A model generated the notes under the pieces. The model did not search any database and was not told the origin of the DNA. It saw nothing but the letters and a program-made list of their open reading frames with translations. Shown in pieces: positions 15,953 through 24,233 of a stretch of 60,218 nucleotides of DNA. Each line of letters begins with the position of its first letter. Within the stretch, counting starts at the first letter, position 1. This DNA is from Gemmatimonadota bacterium (GTDB lineage: Bacteria; JAAXHH01). Location: assembly GCA_009835325.1 (NCBI GenBank), contig VXWP01000030.1, forward strand, positions 1-60,218, given 5' to 3'. Position numbers and translations under genes: made by a program.

Positions 15953-17115
15953 AGACGAAGGCCAGGTTCACCGTAGGCATTCATACCCGCCGGGCGCCGG
16001 ACGAACAGGACCGGCCCTTCGGTCCGCCCACGGGGTTTTTCGAAGAGTGCTGCGAGGCGGCCGCCGCTTTGGACCTGCGTGCGGTCGTGTTCGACGCAGC
16101 GGACGTGGATGACGCGCAAGGGACGGTGTCTCCGGCCACGGTCGTGGACGGCCAGTGGGTCGAATGCGGCCCCGAGCCGTGGCCGGCGGTCATCTACGAC
16201 CGGGCGCCCGTGCTGGATCCCGCCGGTTCTCCCGCCGCGGACCGCGCGCGAGGGCTGTTCGACCGGGCGGGCATACCCTTCGTGAATCCCGGGTCTTTCG
16301 TTCGGCTGGCGGTGGACAAACTGGAGATGCACCGGCGCCTGGCGGGCGCAGGCGTCGCCTTACCTCATACCGAAATCCTCGATGCCTACGCGCTGCGGGC
16401 GTTCCTGACGCGATACGATCACGTATACGTCAAGCCCAGGGTCGGCTCACTTGGAACGGGCGTCATGGAAATCGTCCGGTCCGCGGAGGGACGCCAGGTC
16501 ATCAGGACGCTGGACGCAACTTTTGAGACACGTGGCGCAGGGCCGGCCATGGACCGGATCATGGCGCTGACCGCCGGAACCCGCGGGGAACCCATGGGTT
16601 GCCTGGTACAACAGGGGATATCGGCAGAACCGCCGAGCGAAAGGCATTTTCCGAGGTTTGACCTTCGGCTGCTCATGCAGAAGGACGGGCAGGCTCGGTG
16701 GGACCTTACCGGCCTGGCGGCCCGCATCGGGCAGACCAACGGCCCCACGACCAACCTGAGCAACGGTGCCCGTTCCGAGGAGGCCGAACCCGTCCTCGAC
16801 ACGGTGTACGGTCGGCCCATGAGGAAGGAGATCCTGCGCCGCGCCGAAGAGGCGTCTTTCACGGCCTGCCGCCTGCTGGACGCGGAACTCGGACCCATCG
16901 GAGAGGTGGGCCTCGACATCGTGCCGGACGCGGCCGGGCTGCCGTGGATCATCGAAGTCAACGCCCGCCCCGGCCGGAACGTGTTCAGGCGCATCGCCCG
17001 CAGCGAGGACGTCCCCGCTTCGGCCCGCCAGCGGTACGGCGCGATACGCCGCAGGTCGGTGGCCCGTCCCTTCGAGTACGCAAGGTCCCTGGCCGGAATC
17101 GGAACGACCGCATGA
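15949..17115 (+). CDS. YheC/YheD-like ATP-grasp protein
   Basis: The 388-residue ATP-grasp protein has an N-terminal pre-ATP-grasp region, then VDKLEMHRRLAGAGVALPHTE. Next come the ATP-binding VYVKPRVGSLGTGVMEI, a central RFDLRLLMQKDG block, and the metal-binding end IIEVNARPGRN. The closest recognisable family is YheC/YheD, named for Bacillus endospore coat-associated proteins, whose reaction is unknown; there is no sign here of sporulation genes. It overlaps the kinase stop and the FolC start by 4 bp each, so the three products are probably made together. ATP-grasp enzymes join a carboxylate to an amine or thiol through an acyl-phosphate, but the substrates here are not known. Confidence 0.75.
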   Translation: MKTKARFTVGIHTRRAPDEQDRPFGPPTGFFEECCEAAAALDLRAVVFDAADVDDAQGTVSPATVVDGQWVECGPEPWPAVIYDRAPVLDPAGSPAADRARGLFDRAGIPFVNPGSFVRLAVDKLEMHRRLAGAGVALPHTEILDAYALRAFLTRYDHVYVKPRVGSLGTGVMEIVRSAEGRQVIRTLDATFETRGAGPAMDRIMALTAGTRGEPMGCLVQQGISAEPPSERHFPRFDLRLLMQKDGQARWDLTGLAARIGQTNGPTTNLSNGARSEEAEPVLDTVYGRPMRKEILRRAEEASFTACRLLDAELGPIGEVGLDIVPDAAGLPWIIEVNARPGRNVFRRIARSEDVPASARQRYGAIRRRSVARPFEYARSLAGIGTTA

Positions 17116-18455
17116 ACTATAAAGAGGCGCTGGACTATCTGTACGGATTCGTGGACTTCGAACAGCGGCCGGGCGCCGCCCCTGTTCGCATGGACCTGTC
17201 GGGCATAAGCGCCCTGACGAAAGCCCTGGGCCAACCCGAAGGGCAGTGGAATTCGGTGCACGTGGCCGGCACCAAGGGGAAGGGATCCACCGCCGCCATG
17301 ATCGCGGCGATCGTGCGCGAATGCGGTTACCGCGTGGGCCTGTACACCTCGCCCCACCTCGTCTCCCTGCGCGAACGCATACAGATCGACGGCGAGCCCA
17401 TTTCCGAACCGGATTTCGCCGAACTCACGGAACGCGCTCGCCCGGCGATTGAAGGAACCGGGCCGCGGTGGAAGGACATGGGGTCTTTTTTTGATGTACT
17501 CACCGCCCTGGCCTTTGTGTATTTTAGGGAACGCCGGGTGGACCTGGCCGTGGTCGAATGCGGACTGGGCGGACGGTTGGATTCGACCAACGTGATCCGG
17601 CCGCAGGTCTGTGCGATTACGCCTATCGGCCTCGACCACACGGACCGGCTCGGCGAGACGATCGCGGAAATCGCCCGCGAGAAAGCCGGGATCGTGAAGG
17701 AGGGCGTCTGCACCGTTTCGGCCGCCCAGCTTCCGGAAGCATCCGAAGCGATTCAGGAAGCCTGCCGGCGCCATGGGAGTGCCCTGGTGCAGGTGGGCGT
17801 CGACGTGCGTTACGCGCTCAAGGAAGCGGCGATCGGCCGGCAGGTGATCGACATTGAGGCCGCGGGCCGGACGTATGAAGATCTCGCGCTGCCGCTCTCC
17901 GGGTCGTATCAGGCCGCCAACGCGGCCATGGCGGTGGGGGTGGCACAGGCGCTGTCTGAAGGGGGCATGGAGATCACGGACCGGGGCGTGCGCCGCGGCC
18001 TGGCCTCGGTGCGGCTGCCCGGACGCATGCAGGTCCTGCAGGACCGGCCCTGGGTGGTGCTGGACGGCGCCCACAACGTGCTGGCTGCCGAAAGCCTGAC
18101 CGACAGCCTGCGCGGCCTGTTTCCGGCCCGGCGCGTCATCGTCGTGCTTTCCGCACACCGTGACAAGAACGTAGACGATCTGTGCGCGGTCATCGCGCGC
18201 TACGCCGACGAGATTATCGTCCCCGAGCGGCGCGTGCTGCGGAAAAGGCAGGCGGATCCCGGGGACGTGGCCGCAGCCTGCATGCGTGCCGGAACGCAGG
18301 CGCGGACAGCGCCGTCGGTAGCGGCGGCTCTCTCCGAATCGATGGGCAGGGCGGGACCCGACGACCTGGTCCTGGTGACGGGATGCTTCGCGCTGGCGGG
18401 AGAGGCCCTGGAAGTACTGAACGAACTGGAACCCGAAGAAACGGCAAGTCGTTGA
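17112..18455 (+). CDS. folC: Bifunctional folylpolyglutamate synthase/dihydrofolate synthase
   Basis: The 447-residue Mur-ligase-fold enzyme adds glutamate to dihydropteroate and folates using ATP. Clear motifs are the P-loop VAGTKGKGSTAAM (about 45-57), VVECGLGGRLDSTNVI, GLDHTDRLGETIAEIAREKAG with the ATP/Mg ligands, and the C-terminal domain start LPGRMQVLQDRPWVVLDGAHN. The start ATG overlaps the stop of the ATP-grasp gene (ATGA at 17112-17115). Two copies and part of a third copy of an imperfect 17-18 bp repeat begin at its 3' end and run toward the next gene. Confidence 0.92.
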   Translation: MNYKEALDYLYGFVDFEQRPGAAPVRMDLSGISALTKALGQPEGQWNSVHVAGTKGKGSTAAMIAAIVRECGYRVGLYTSPHLVSLRERIQIDGEPISEPDFAELTERARPAIEGTGPRWKDMGSFFDVLTALAFVYFRERRVDLAVVECGLGGRLDSTNVIRPQVCAITPIGLDHTDRLGETIAEIAREKAGIVKEGVCTVSAAQLPEASEAIQEACRRHGSALVQVGVDVRYALKEAAIGRQVIDIEAAGRTYEDLALPLSGSYQAANAAMAVGVAQALSEGGMEITDRGVRRGLASVRLPGRMQVLQDRPWVVLDGAHNVLAAESLTDSLRGLFPARRVIVVLSAHRDKNVDDLCAVIARYADEIIVPERRVLRKRQADPGDVAAACMRAGTQARTAPSVAAALSESMGRAGPDDLVLVTGCFALAGEALEVLNELEPEETASR

Positions 18456-18529
18456 AAAACAATCGCGAAACCGTTGAAGAGAAACGCGGGGCCGCAAAAA
18501 TATGCGCGAATCGGTTGAAGTGAATCGCG
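18450..18529 (+). repeat. Three helically phased imperfect repeats between folC and the TPR-parvulin gene
   Basis: Copies lie at 18450-18467, 18472-18488 and 18513-18529, sharing GTTGAA followed by AA(A/T)CGCG (about 15/17 between copies 2 and 3). Starts are 22 and 41 bp apart, near two and four DNA turns, so all copies would face the same side. They sit 40-120 bp upstream of the next ATG. Confidence 0.5.
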
Positions 18530-18567
18530 TAGCTGTTCAGGTGGTAAATTCCGGAGGGCGGAAGCCA

Positions 18568-20109
18568 ATGAGCAAGGTCAATCAGACATGGGGAATCGCT
18601 TGGGTCCGGCCAGAAATGTGGCTGGCATCTTGCACCCTCAGTCTTTTCCTCATCGGGACGGGCTCGGCTATCGCGCAGACGACCGCCGATCCGCCGGCCG
18701 GGACAGAAGCTCCGGGTGCTGCGGAAGTTCCCGAAAACACGACCGGCGCGGAGATCCGGCCTGGAGCGCCCACCCCGCAAGCCGCGCCGCCGGACACCTC
18801 CCTGACGCCCGAACAGCGCCGGCAAGCCGCGGTGCAGCAGTTTCTGACCACTATCGCCCTTACGAAGAACAACCTCGGCGCTGTGTATTTCGAGCAGGGG
18901 CTGTACGACAGCGCCCAGGTCCATCTCGAACACGCCCTGGAGATCGCGCCGGGTTTCGCCGCCGCCTACCTCACGATGGGACTGGTACACCACGCCAGGG
19001 GGGATTCGGCCGCCGCGCTGGATGCGTTCATCAAGACCGTAGAGGGCGATACGCTCAGCGTCGCGCGCATGAGCACCGTACCGCCCGATACCGTCTATGC
19101 CTGGGCTCGAAGCCAGTACGACCGGATGATGGTGGGGATACCGAACCTGGCCGCGGCCCATACCGACATGGCGATCGCGTACAACCAGGGCGGGTACCTC
19201 AACGAAGCGGTCCACCACTACCTGCAGGCGATCGAGAACGATTCCTCTTACGTCGACGCCTACACGAATCTCGGCAAGGTCTATTCCGATACCGAGGAAT
19301 ACGAGCAGTCGGCCGAGGCCTACGAGAAAGTGCTCACCCTGTCGCCCCCGGAGGATCAGCTGCCCAGGATCCATCTCAATCTCGGCGTCGCCTACATGGG
19401 CCTGGAGCGCGTCGACGACGCGATCGCGGAATGGGAACGGGCCGCCGCGCTCGCTCCTGGCTACATGGACGCCTACATGAACCTGGGGACCGCCTACCAG
19501 AGCAAGAACATGCCGGACAGCACGCGGGCCGTCTGGGAAAGGGCTCTGGAGGTCGGAGGTCAGTCAGTCGTGCCCCGCGTGGCGCTTGCCCGCCTGGCCT
19601 TCGCCGAAGGCCGCCTTCCCGATGCCCTGCGTTACTACGGGGAGATCCTCGACCTGGGCGCGAGAGACCCGCGTATTTCCGCGGAAATCGCCCTGGTACA
19701 CGAGCGGATGGAAGACTTCGACCAGGCGATCACAAACTATGAACAGGCCCTTGAGCTTGTGCCGGATAACGCGCAGCTGAAAGCCGCGTTGAACCGGGTC
19801 CGGCGGATCGTGGAGGAGCGGACGAAGGCCATCGAATCCAACAAGATCCGCGTCCGCCAGATCGTCGTCGCCACGCGGGAGGCCGCGGACGCCGTGATGG
19901 ACCGGTTGACGGCCGGCGCCGATTTCGCCGAATTAGCCCGGGAGACCTCCATCGATTCGAGCCGGGACTCCGGGGGCGACCTCGGTTTCTTCGGTCCGGG
20001 CGAAATGATCCCGGAATTCGAGCAGGCCGCAATGGGGCTGGAGGTCGGCGAGCTCAGCGGGGTCGTTCAGACGCCCATGGGCTTTCACATCATCAAGCGG
20101 ATCGAGTAA
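18568..20109 (+). CDS. Exported TPR protein with C-terminal parvulin (PpiC) domain
   Basis: The 513-residue protein begins with a signal peptide (residues 1 to about 37, ending TGSAIAQ) and a Pro/Ala-rich linker. About eight tetratricopeptide repeats follow (about 90-420). The C-terminal domain (about 428-513) matches PpiC-type peptidyl-prolyl isomerases: IRVRQIVVATREAADAVMDRL, DFAELARETSID, GGDLGFFGPGEMIPEFEQAA and a final GFHIIKRIE. The ATG at 18568 has GGAGGG about 10 bases upstream and gives a proper signal peptide; the open frame starts earlier without one. The next gene, thioredoxin reductase, begins at the base after its stop. The protein probably binds and helps fold envelope proteins, with TPRs as the docking surface. 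Confidence 0.8.
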   Translation: MSKVNQTWGIAWVRPEMWLASCTLSLFLIGTGSAIAQTTADPPAGTEAPGAAEVPENTTGAEIRPGAPTPQAAPPDTSLTPEQRRQAAVQQFLTTIALTKNNLGAVYFEQGLYDSAQVHLEHALEIAPGFAAAYLTMGLVHHARGDSAAALDAFIKTVEGDTLSVARMSTVPPDTVYAWARSQYDRMMVGIPNLAAAHTDMAIAYNQGGYLNEAVHHYLQAIENDSSYVDAYTNLGKVYSDTEEYEQSAEAYEKVLTLSPPEDQLPRIHLNLGVAYMGLERVDDAIAEWERAAALAPGYMDAYMNLGTAYQSKNMPDSTRAVWERALEVGGQSVVPRVALARLAFAEGRLPDALRYYGEILDLGARDPRISAEIALVHERMEDFDQAITNYEQALELVPDNAQLKAALNRVRRIVEERTKAIESNKIRVRQIVVATREAADAVMDRLTAGADFAELARETSIDSSRDSGGDLGFFGPGEMIPEFEQAAMGLEVGELSGVVQTPMGFHIIKRIE

Positions 20110-21033
20110 ATGGAGCAGGTCGTCATCATCGGCGGGGGTCCGGCGGGTTATACGGCAGCCCTTTACGCGGCCCGGGCGAACCTGTCTCCCGTCGTGCTGA
20201 CGGGCAGCACGATCGGTGGGCAGCTGTCGCTCACCAGCGAGATCGAGAACTTCCCCGGATTCCCCGAAAGCCTGGGCGGCATGGACCTCATGGACCGCAT
20301 GAGGCAGCAGGCCGAACGTTTCGGCGCCGAGATGAAGTACGAGGAAGTCACCTCCGTAGCCTTCGAACCGGGGGCGCACCGGATCACGACGGACCGCAGC
20401 GAGTACACGGCAAAGGCCATAGTGATCAGTACCGGTTCGTCACCCCGCCTGCTCGGTGTGCCGGGCGAGGAAAGGTTCTTCGGACGGGGCGTCTCCACCT
20501 GCGCGACTTGCGACGGCGCCTTCTACCGGGACCGGAAAGTCGCCGTGGTCGGTGGCGGCGACAGCGCCATGGAGGAGGGGCTCTTTCTGACGCGCTTCGC
20601 GAGCCATGTCTGGATCATACACCGCCGCCACGAGCTGAGGGCAAGCCGGATCATGCAGGAGCGGGTCCTGAAACATCCGCAGATCGAATTGCTGTGGGGA
20701 TCCGTGGTCGACGAGGTGCTGGGTGACGAAACCACCGGCGTGACCGGCGTGCGAGTGCGGGAACTGGAATCGGACCGGGTCCGGGAACTGGACGCCGAGG
20801 GCCTCTTCATCGCCATCGGTCACACGCCCAATACCGATCTATTCAGGGACAAGCTCGAAGTGGACGAGCAGGGCTACATCCTGACGGACCGGAGGCAGCA
20901 CACCAGCGTGCCCGGCGTGTTCGCGGGCGGGGACGTGCAGGACCACGTATACCGCCAGGCCGTCACCGCGGCGGGCACGGGATGCGCCGCCGCCATGGAA
21001 GCCGAGAAATACATCGCTGAGAACGCGGACTAG
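20110..21033 (+). CDS. trxB: Thioredoxin reductase (NADPH)
   Basis: The 307-residue flavoenzyme transfers electrons from NADPH to thioredoxin. It has the FAD-binding GGGPAGYTAALYAARANL near the N-terminus, the redox-active CATC in STCATCDGAFY, the NADPH-binding VVGGGDSAMEE, and the C-terminal FAD motif GVFAGGDVQDHVYRQAVTAAGTGC. Length and motif order are standard. Translation probably continues from the preceding TPR-parvulin gene, since ATG directly follows TAA. Its stop is shared in CTAG with that of the convergent serine acetyltransferase gene. Confidence 0.93.
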   Translation: MEQVVIIGGGPAGYTAALYAARANLSPVVLTGSTIGGQLSLTSEIENFPGFPESLGGMDLMDRMRQQAERFGAEMKYEEVTSVAFEPGAHRITTDRSEYTAKAIVISTGSSPRLLGVPGEERFFGRGVSTCATCDGAFYRDRKVAVVGGGDSAMEEGLFLTRFASHVWIIHRRHELRASRIMQERVLKHPQIELLWGSVVDEVLGDETTGVTGVRVRELESDRVRELDAEGLFIAIGHTPNTDLFRDKLEVDEQGYILTDRRQHTSVPGVFAGGDVQDHVYRQAVTAAGTGCAAAMEAEKYIAENAD

Positions 21034-22013
21034 GCCGTTCGGGCGTCGTGCTTCACCACGTCCAGGTTCGGGTCGCCTATGGTCACCTTGGAATGGGGCG
21101 GTACCGGTTCCGTCAGCCATACGCTGGCCCCGATCACCGAGTCGTGCCCGATCGTCGTTTCGCCGCCCAGGATCGTCGCACCGGCGTAGATGACCACGTC
21201 GTCCTCGATGGTGGGGTGGCGCTTGCCGCCCTTGACGAGCCGGCCGCCCTCATCCTTCCGGAAACTCAGCGCACCGAGCGTCACGCCCTGGTAGAGTTTC
21301 ACGTTATTGCCGATCAGTGCCGTTTCCCCGATGACGACGCCCGTTCCGTGGTCGATGAAGAAACGGGTGCCGATGGTCGCGCCCGGGTGGATGTCGATGC
21401 CCGTGCGGCTGTGGGCGTGCTCGGACATGATCCGCGGGATGAGCGGCGTATTCCTCAAGTACAGTTCATGGGCGATCCGGTAGGTGGCGACGGCTTCCAT
21501 GCACGGGTAGCTGAGAATGATCTCGTCGTGGCTCTTCGCCGCGGGATCTCCGTCGTAGGCGGCTTCCACGTCGCCCATGAGCAACTTCCTGATATCGGGA
21601 ACGGCCTCCAGCAGTTCGAGCGCGATCCGGTCGGCGATCTCCTCGCAGGCCACGGGATCCTTACCCTTGCACTGCGCATCGTGCATGAGGCTCCGGGTCA
21701 CTTCCTCTCTCAGGCGGATGTAGATGGTGTCCACCAGTCCGTCCACGTAGAAGGCCACGTTCTTCGTTACGAGAGGTTCGGCGCCGAAGTAGCCGGGAAA
21801 GCAGAGCGCCAGCAGGTCCTTCAGGATTCCGTAGACCCTTTCCCTGGAAGGCAGGTTCTTGCCGTCGATACGGTTCAGGCCGCCGAGCGCGTCGTAGGAC
21901 TGCACGATCCGGGAGGAAATGGCGCCGATCTGGCTGCGTGTTTCGGACATGGTCATATTGACGTTCGGCACCAGCTTCTCTTCCGTGGTCTTATTGCGTC
22001 GTGATTCTCTCAT
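21030..22013 (-). CDS. cysE: Serine O-acetyltransferase (EpsC-type CysE)
   Basis: The 327-residue enzyme makes O-acetylserine from serine and acetyl-CoA, the first step to cysteine. An alpha-helical N-terminal domain is followed by a left-handed beta-helix of hexapeptide repeats starting at GIDIHPGATIGTRFFIDHG, with catalytic HGTGVVIGETA and KRHPTIEDDVVIYAGATILGG. At over 300 residues it belongs to the longer EpsC type rather than the 273-residue E. coli CysE type. The N-terminal 20 residues are charged and the true start could be the Met at NVNMTMSE. Its stop overlaps that of trxB (CTAG at 21030-21033). Confidence 0.9.
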   Translation of the reverse strand: MRESRRNKTTEEKLVPNVNMTMSETRSQIGAISSRIVQSYDALGGLNRIDGKNLPSRERVYGILKDLLALCFPGYFGAEPLVTKNVAFYVDGLVDTIYIRLREEVTRSLMHDAQCKGKDPVACEEIADRIALELLEAVPDIRKLLMGDVEAAYDGDPAAKSHDEIILSYPCMEAVATYRIAHELYLRNTPLIPRIMSEHAHSRTGIDIHPGATIGTRFFIDHGTGVVIGETALIGNNVKLYQGVTLGALSFRKDEGGRLVKGGKRHPTIEDDVVIYAGATILGGETTIGHDSVIGASVWLTEPVPPHSKVTIGDPNLDVVKHDARTA

Positions 22014-22268
22014 GGTGCTCCAAACCGGTTATCGTCTGACGTTTTCCAAAGGTGTCCTGGGATACGCGGGGCCGGCTTTCCGTACCCTCGCGCGGCTGTC
22101 TGAATCTCGCGGAACCATCGCGGTAAGTCAAGCGGTTTCTGTCATTAACGGCTGCGCCGTGATCGTCCGGAAGCTGCTACAAACCAGTTGCCAGGGGAAG
22201 CGGTACGACCTTATATTGCAGTAGTCTGGCGTCGTTTTCCAATCCCCTTTTCACCGCGCAGCGGCCCA

Positions 22269-24224
22269 ATGTATATCATTCGATCGATGGTCGTGCTTTT
22301 CCTTTACGCAGGCCTGCTTACACCCGCCTTGCCGACCGGGGGCCAGTCCGCCTCGCCTGCCGAAGCCCGGTCCGCCGGCCAGCATGCCGGGTTCATGGAT
22401 ATCGACGACGTGCATCCGGGCATGCGGGGATATGGCCTCACGGTCTTTCAGGATGCCCGGATCGATACCTTCGACGTCGAAGTGATCGGCGTCATCAAGA
22501 ACCAGTTCTACACGGATCACGACATCATCATGGTGGGGGTATCGGGGCCCTATGTCGACGATGCGGGCGTCATCGCGGGGATGAGCGGCAGCCCCGTGTA
22601 TATCGACGGAAAACTCGTCGGCGCGCTGGCGTACCGCTTCGGTTTTTTTCCGATGAAACCTATCGGTGGCGTCACGCCGATAGGCCATATGCTGGCCATA
22701 CGCGAGGCCGTGGAGACAGAAACGAATCCGGGAAGTAACGCACCGGGCGGGGCGCCGGGCGGAATGGGCGGCGGCCGGGACGATCTAAATCCGTCCGATC
22801 TCGGTCCGTCCGGTCTCAAACCTATTGCCGTTCCCATGGTGTTTTCGGGATTCCACCCGAGCACAGTATCCCTTTTCGAAGATGAACTGCGCAGTCGTGG
22901 GCTCGTTCCGGTGGCGGGCGGCAGTGTGGCCGTTGCTTCCGGCGGCGGAGAAACCGGCAGTGTGGCCGGCGCTTCCAACAACACAGAACCCGGCAGCGTA
23001 GCCGGCGATGTCGCGGACCCGGAACAGTACGGCCCGGAGGCGCACGATGTCGCGGACCCGGAACAGTACGGCCCGGTGTCGGCCGGCGGGACGTCCCCCC
23101 TGGAACCGGGATCCGCCGTGAGCGCGCAGCTCATCCGGGGCGATTTCAATCTGGCGGGCACGGGTACGGTCACCTGGCGCGAGGAAGACGCCATTCTGGC
23201 CTTCGGGCATCCCTTCCTGTGGACGGGCGCCCTGAACGTCCCGATGAACCGGGCGGAAATCATCACGGTCATCCCGGACCAGGCCGGTTCCACCAAGATC
23301 AGCAGCGTGGCGGATGAAGTCGGTTCGGTCCTGTGGGACCACACGAACGGTATATACGGCCAGCTCGGCGATTCGGCGCGCATGATTCCGGTGGAACTCT
23401 CCTATGACGAGGCCGGCCACGCCCCTCGGAACTATCGGTTCGACGTGATGATGGCGAACGGCTGGACGCCGCTGCTGGTGAACATGGCCGTGTCGAATAC
23501 GATTCTCGCGAACGGTCGCATGGCTGGCGAACGAACCATAACGCTCGGCGGCCGGATCGCCCTGAGGGACCATCCGGATGTCGTCTTCGACGACCAGTTT
23601 TCCGGCCAGGCGTCCCTGTCGGCGCTGGCCAGGGATGTGAACGGCGTGCTCAATTTCGTCCTCGACAACCGGTTCATCACCCCGATGATCGAGTCTCTCA
23701 GGATCGAGATCCATTCTTCCGACGAACGCAGTACGGCCGTCATCGAAGATGTCTGGTTCGGTTCGGAAACCGTCGAGCCGGGCGATACGCTCGAGGTCAG
23801 GGTGTACCTACGACCCTACCGGGGAGACCGCGTGGTCAGGCGAATGGACGTGACGATCCCCAAGACCGTATCGGCCGGACCGGTACAGGTACTGGTCGGT
23901 TCCGCCCGGGCCGTCACCCGCCACGATCTGAATGCCGTACCCCAGAGGTACAGGCCCACGGACGGCCCCCGGCTGATCGAACTGCTCAATAACCGCCGGA
24001 CCGGCAACCGGGTATACCTGAAGATGTTCCAGGGCGGCGCGGGCGGCATGGTGAAGGGAAGAGAAATGCCCGGACTGCCCCCGTCGGTCCTCGCCGTCAT
24101 GGATTCGGAGCGTACCAAAGGCAGTTTCGTGCCGATCCGCGAGAAGGTGGTGGCCGAAGAAACGATCCGCACGGACTACGTCGTCGCCGGGCAGAACTGG
24201 AGCCGGCTGACCGTGAAGCGATAG
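22269..24224 (+). CDS. Exported SpoIVB peptidase S55-domain protein
   Basis: The 651-residue protein has an N-terminal signal or anchor (MYIIRSMVVLFLYAGLL), then the family signature DDVHPGMRGYGLTVFQ. The serine motif GVIAGMSGSPVYIDGKLVGA follows (candidate nucleophile S106 or S108), and later a histidine motif ILAFGHPF (H314). In B. subtilis SpoIVB the catalytic histidine comes before the serine; here the order is reversed, as in the widespread non-spore relatives. A repeat-rich insert lies between the motifs (22900-23100). The C-terminal 250 residues are beta-rich and unassigned. The start is chosen for the signal sequence; ribosome binding is weak. The beta-propeller gene follows after 9 bp. 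Peptidase activity is unproven. Confidence 0.7.
   Translation: MYIIRSMVVLFLYAGLLTPALPTGGQSASPAEARSAGQHAGFMDIDDVHPGMRGYGLTVFQDARIDTFDVEVIGVIKNQFYTDHDIIMVGVSGPYVDDAGVIAGMSGSPVYIDGKLVGALAYRFGFFPMKPIGGVTPIGHMLAIREAVETETNPGSNAPGGAPGGMGGGRDDLNPSDLGPSGLKPIAVPMVFSGFHPSTVSLFEDELRSRGLVPVAGGSVAVASGGGETGSVAGASNNTEPGSVAGDVADPEQYGPEAHDVADPEQYGPVSAGGTSPLEPGSAVSAQLIRGDFNLAGTGTVTWREEDAILAFGHPFLWTGALNVPMNRAEIITVIPDQAGSTKISSVADEVGSVLWDHTNGIYGQLGDSARMIPVELSYDEAGHAPRNYRFDVMMANGWTPLLVNMAVSNTILANGRMAGERTITLGGRIALRDHPDVVFDDQFSGQASLSALARDVNGVLNFVLDNRFITPMIESLRIEIHSSDERSTAVIEDVWFGSETVEPGDTLEVRVYLRPYRGDRVVRRMDVTIPKTVSAGPVQVLVGSARAVTRHDLNAVPQRYRPTDGPRLIELLNNRRTGNRVYLKMFQGGAGGMVKGREMPGLPPSVLAVMDSERTKGSFVPIREKVVAEETIRTDYVVAGQNWSRLTVKR
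23007..23076 (+). repeat. 39-bp-period direct repeat inside the S55 gene
   Basis: A 31-bp stretch beginning GATGTCGCGGACCCGGAACA occurs at 23007-23037 and identically at 23046-23076, encoding DVADPEQYGP twice. It is preceded by three looser GSVA-containing repeats from about 22917. The whole stretch is an in-frame linker within the peptidase-like domain. Confidence 0.85.
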
Positions 24225-24233
24225 GAGCGATAC

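Noticed and set aside
22014-22268. A gene in the 255-bp gap after the serine acetyltransferase start
   Set aside because: An open frame covers it, but there is no ribosome binding site or recognisable product. I see no clear promoter either; the gap seems to hold the divergent starts only.
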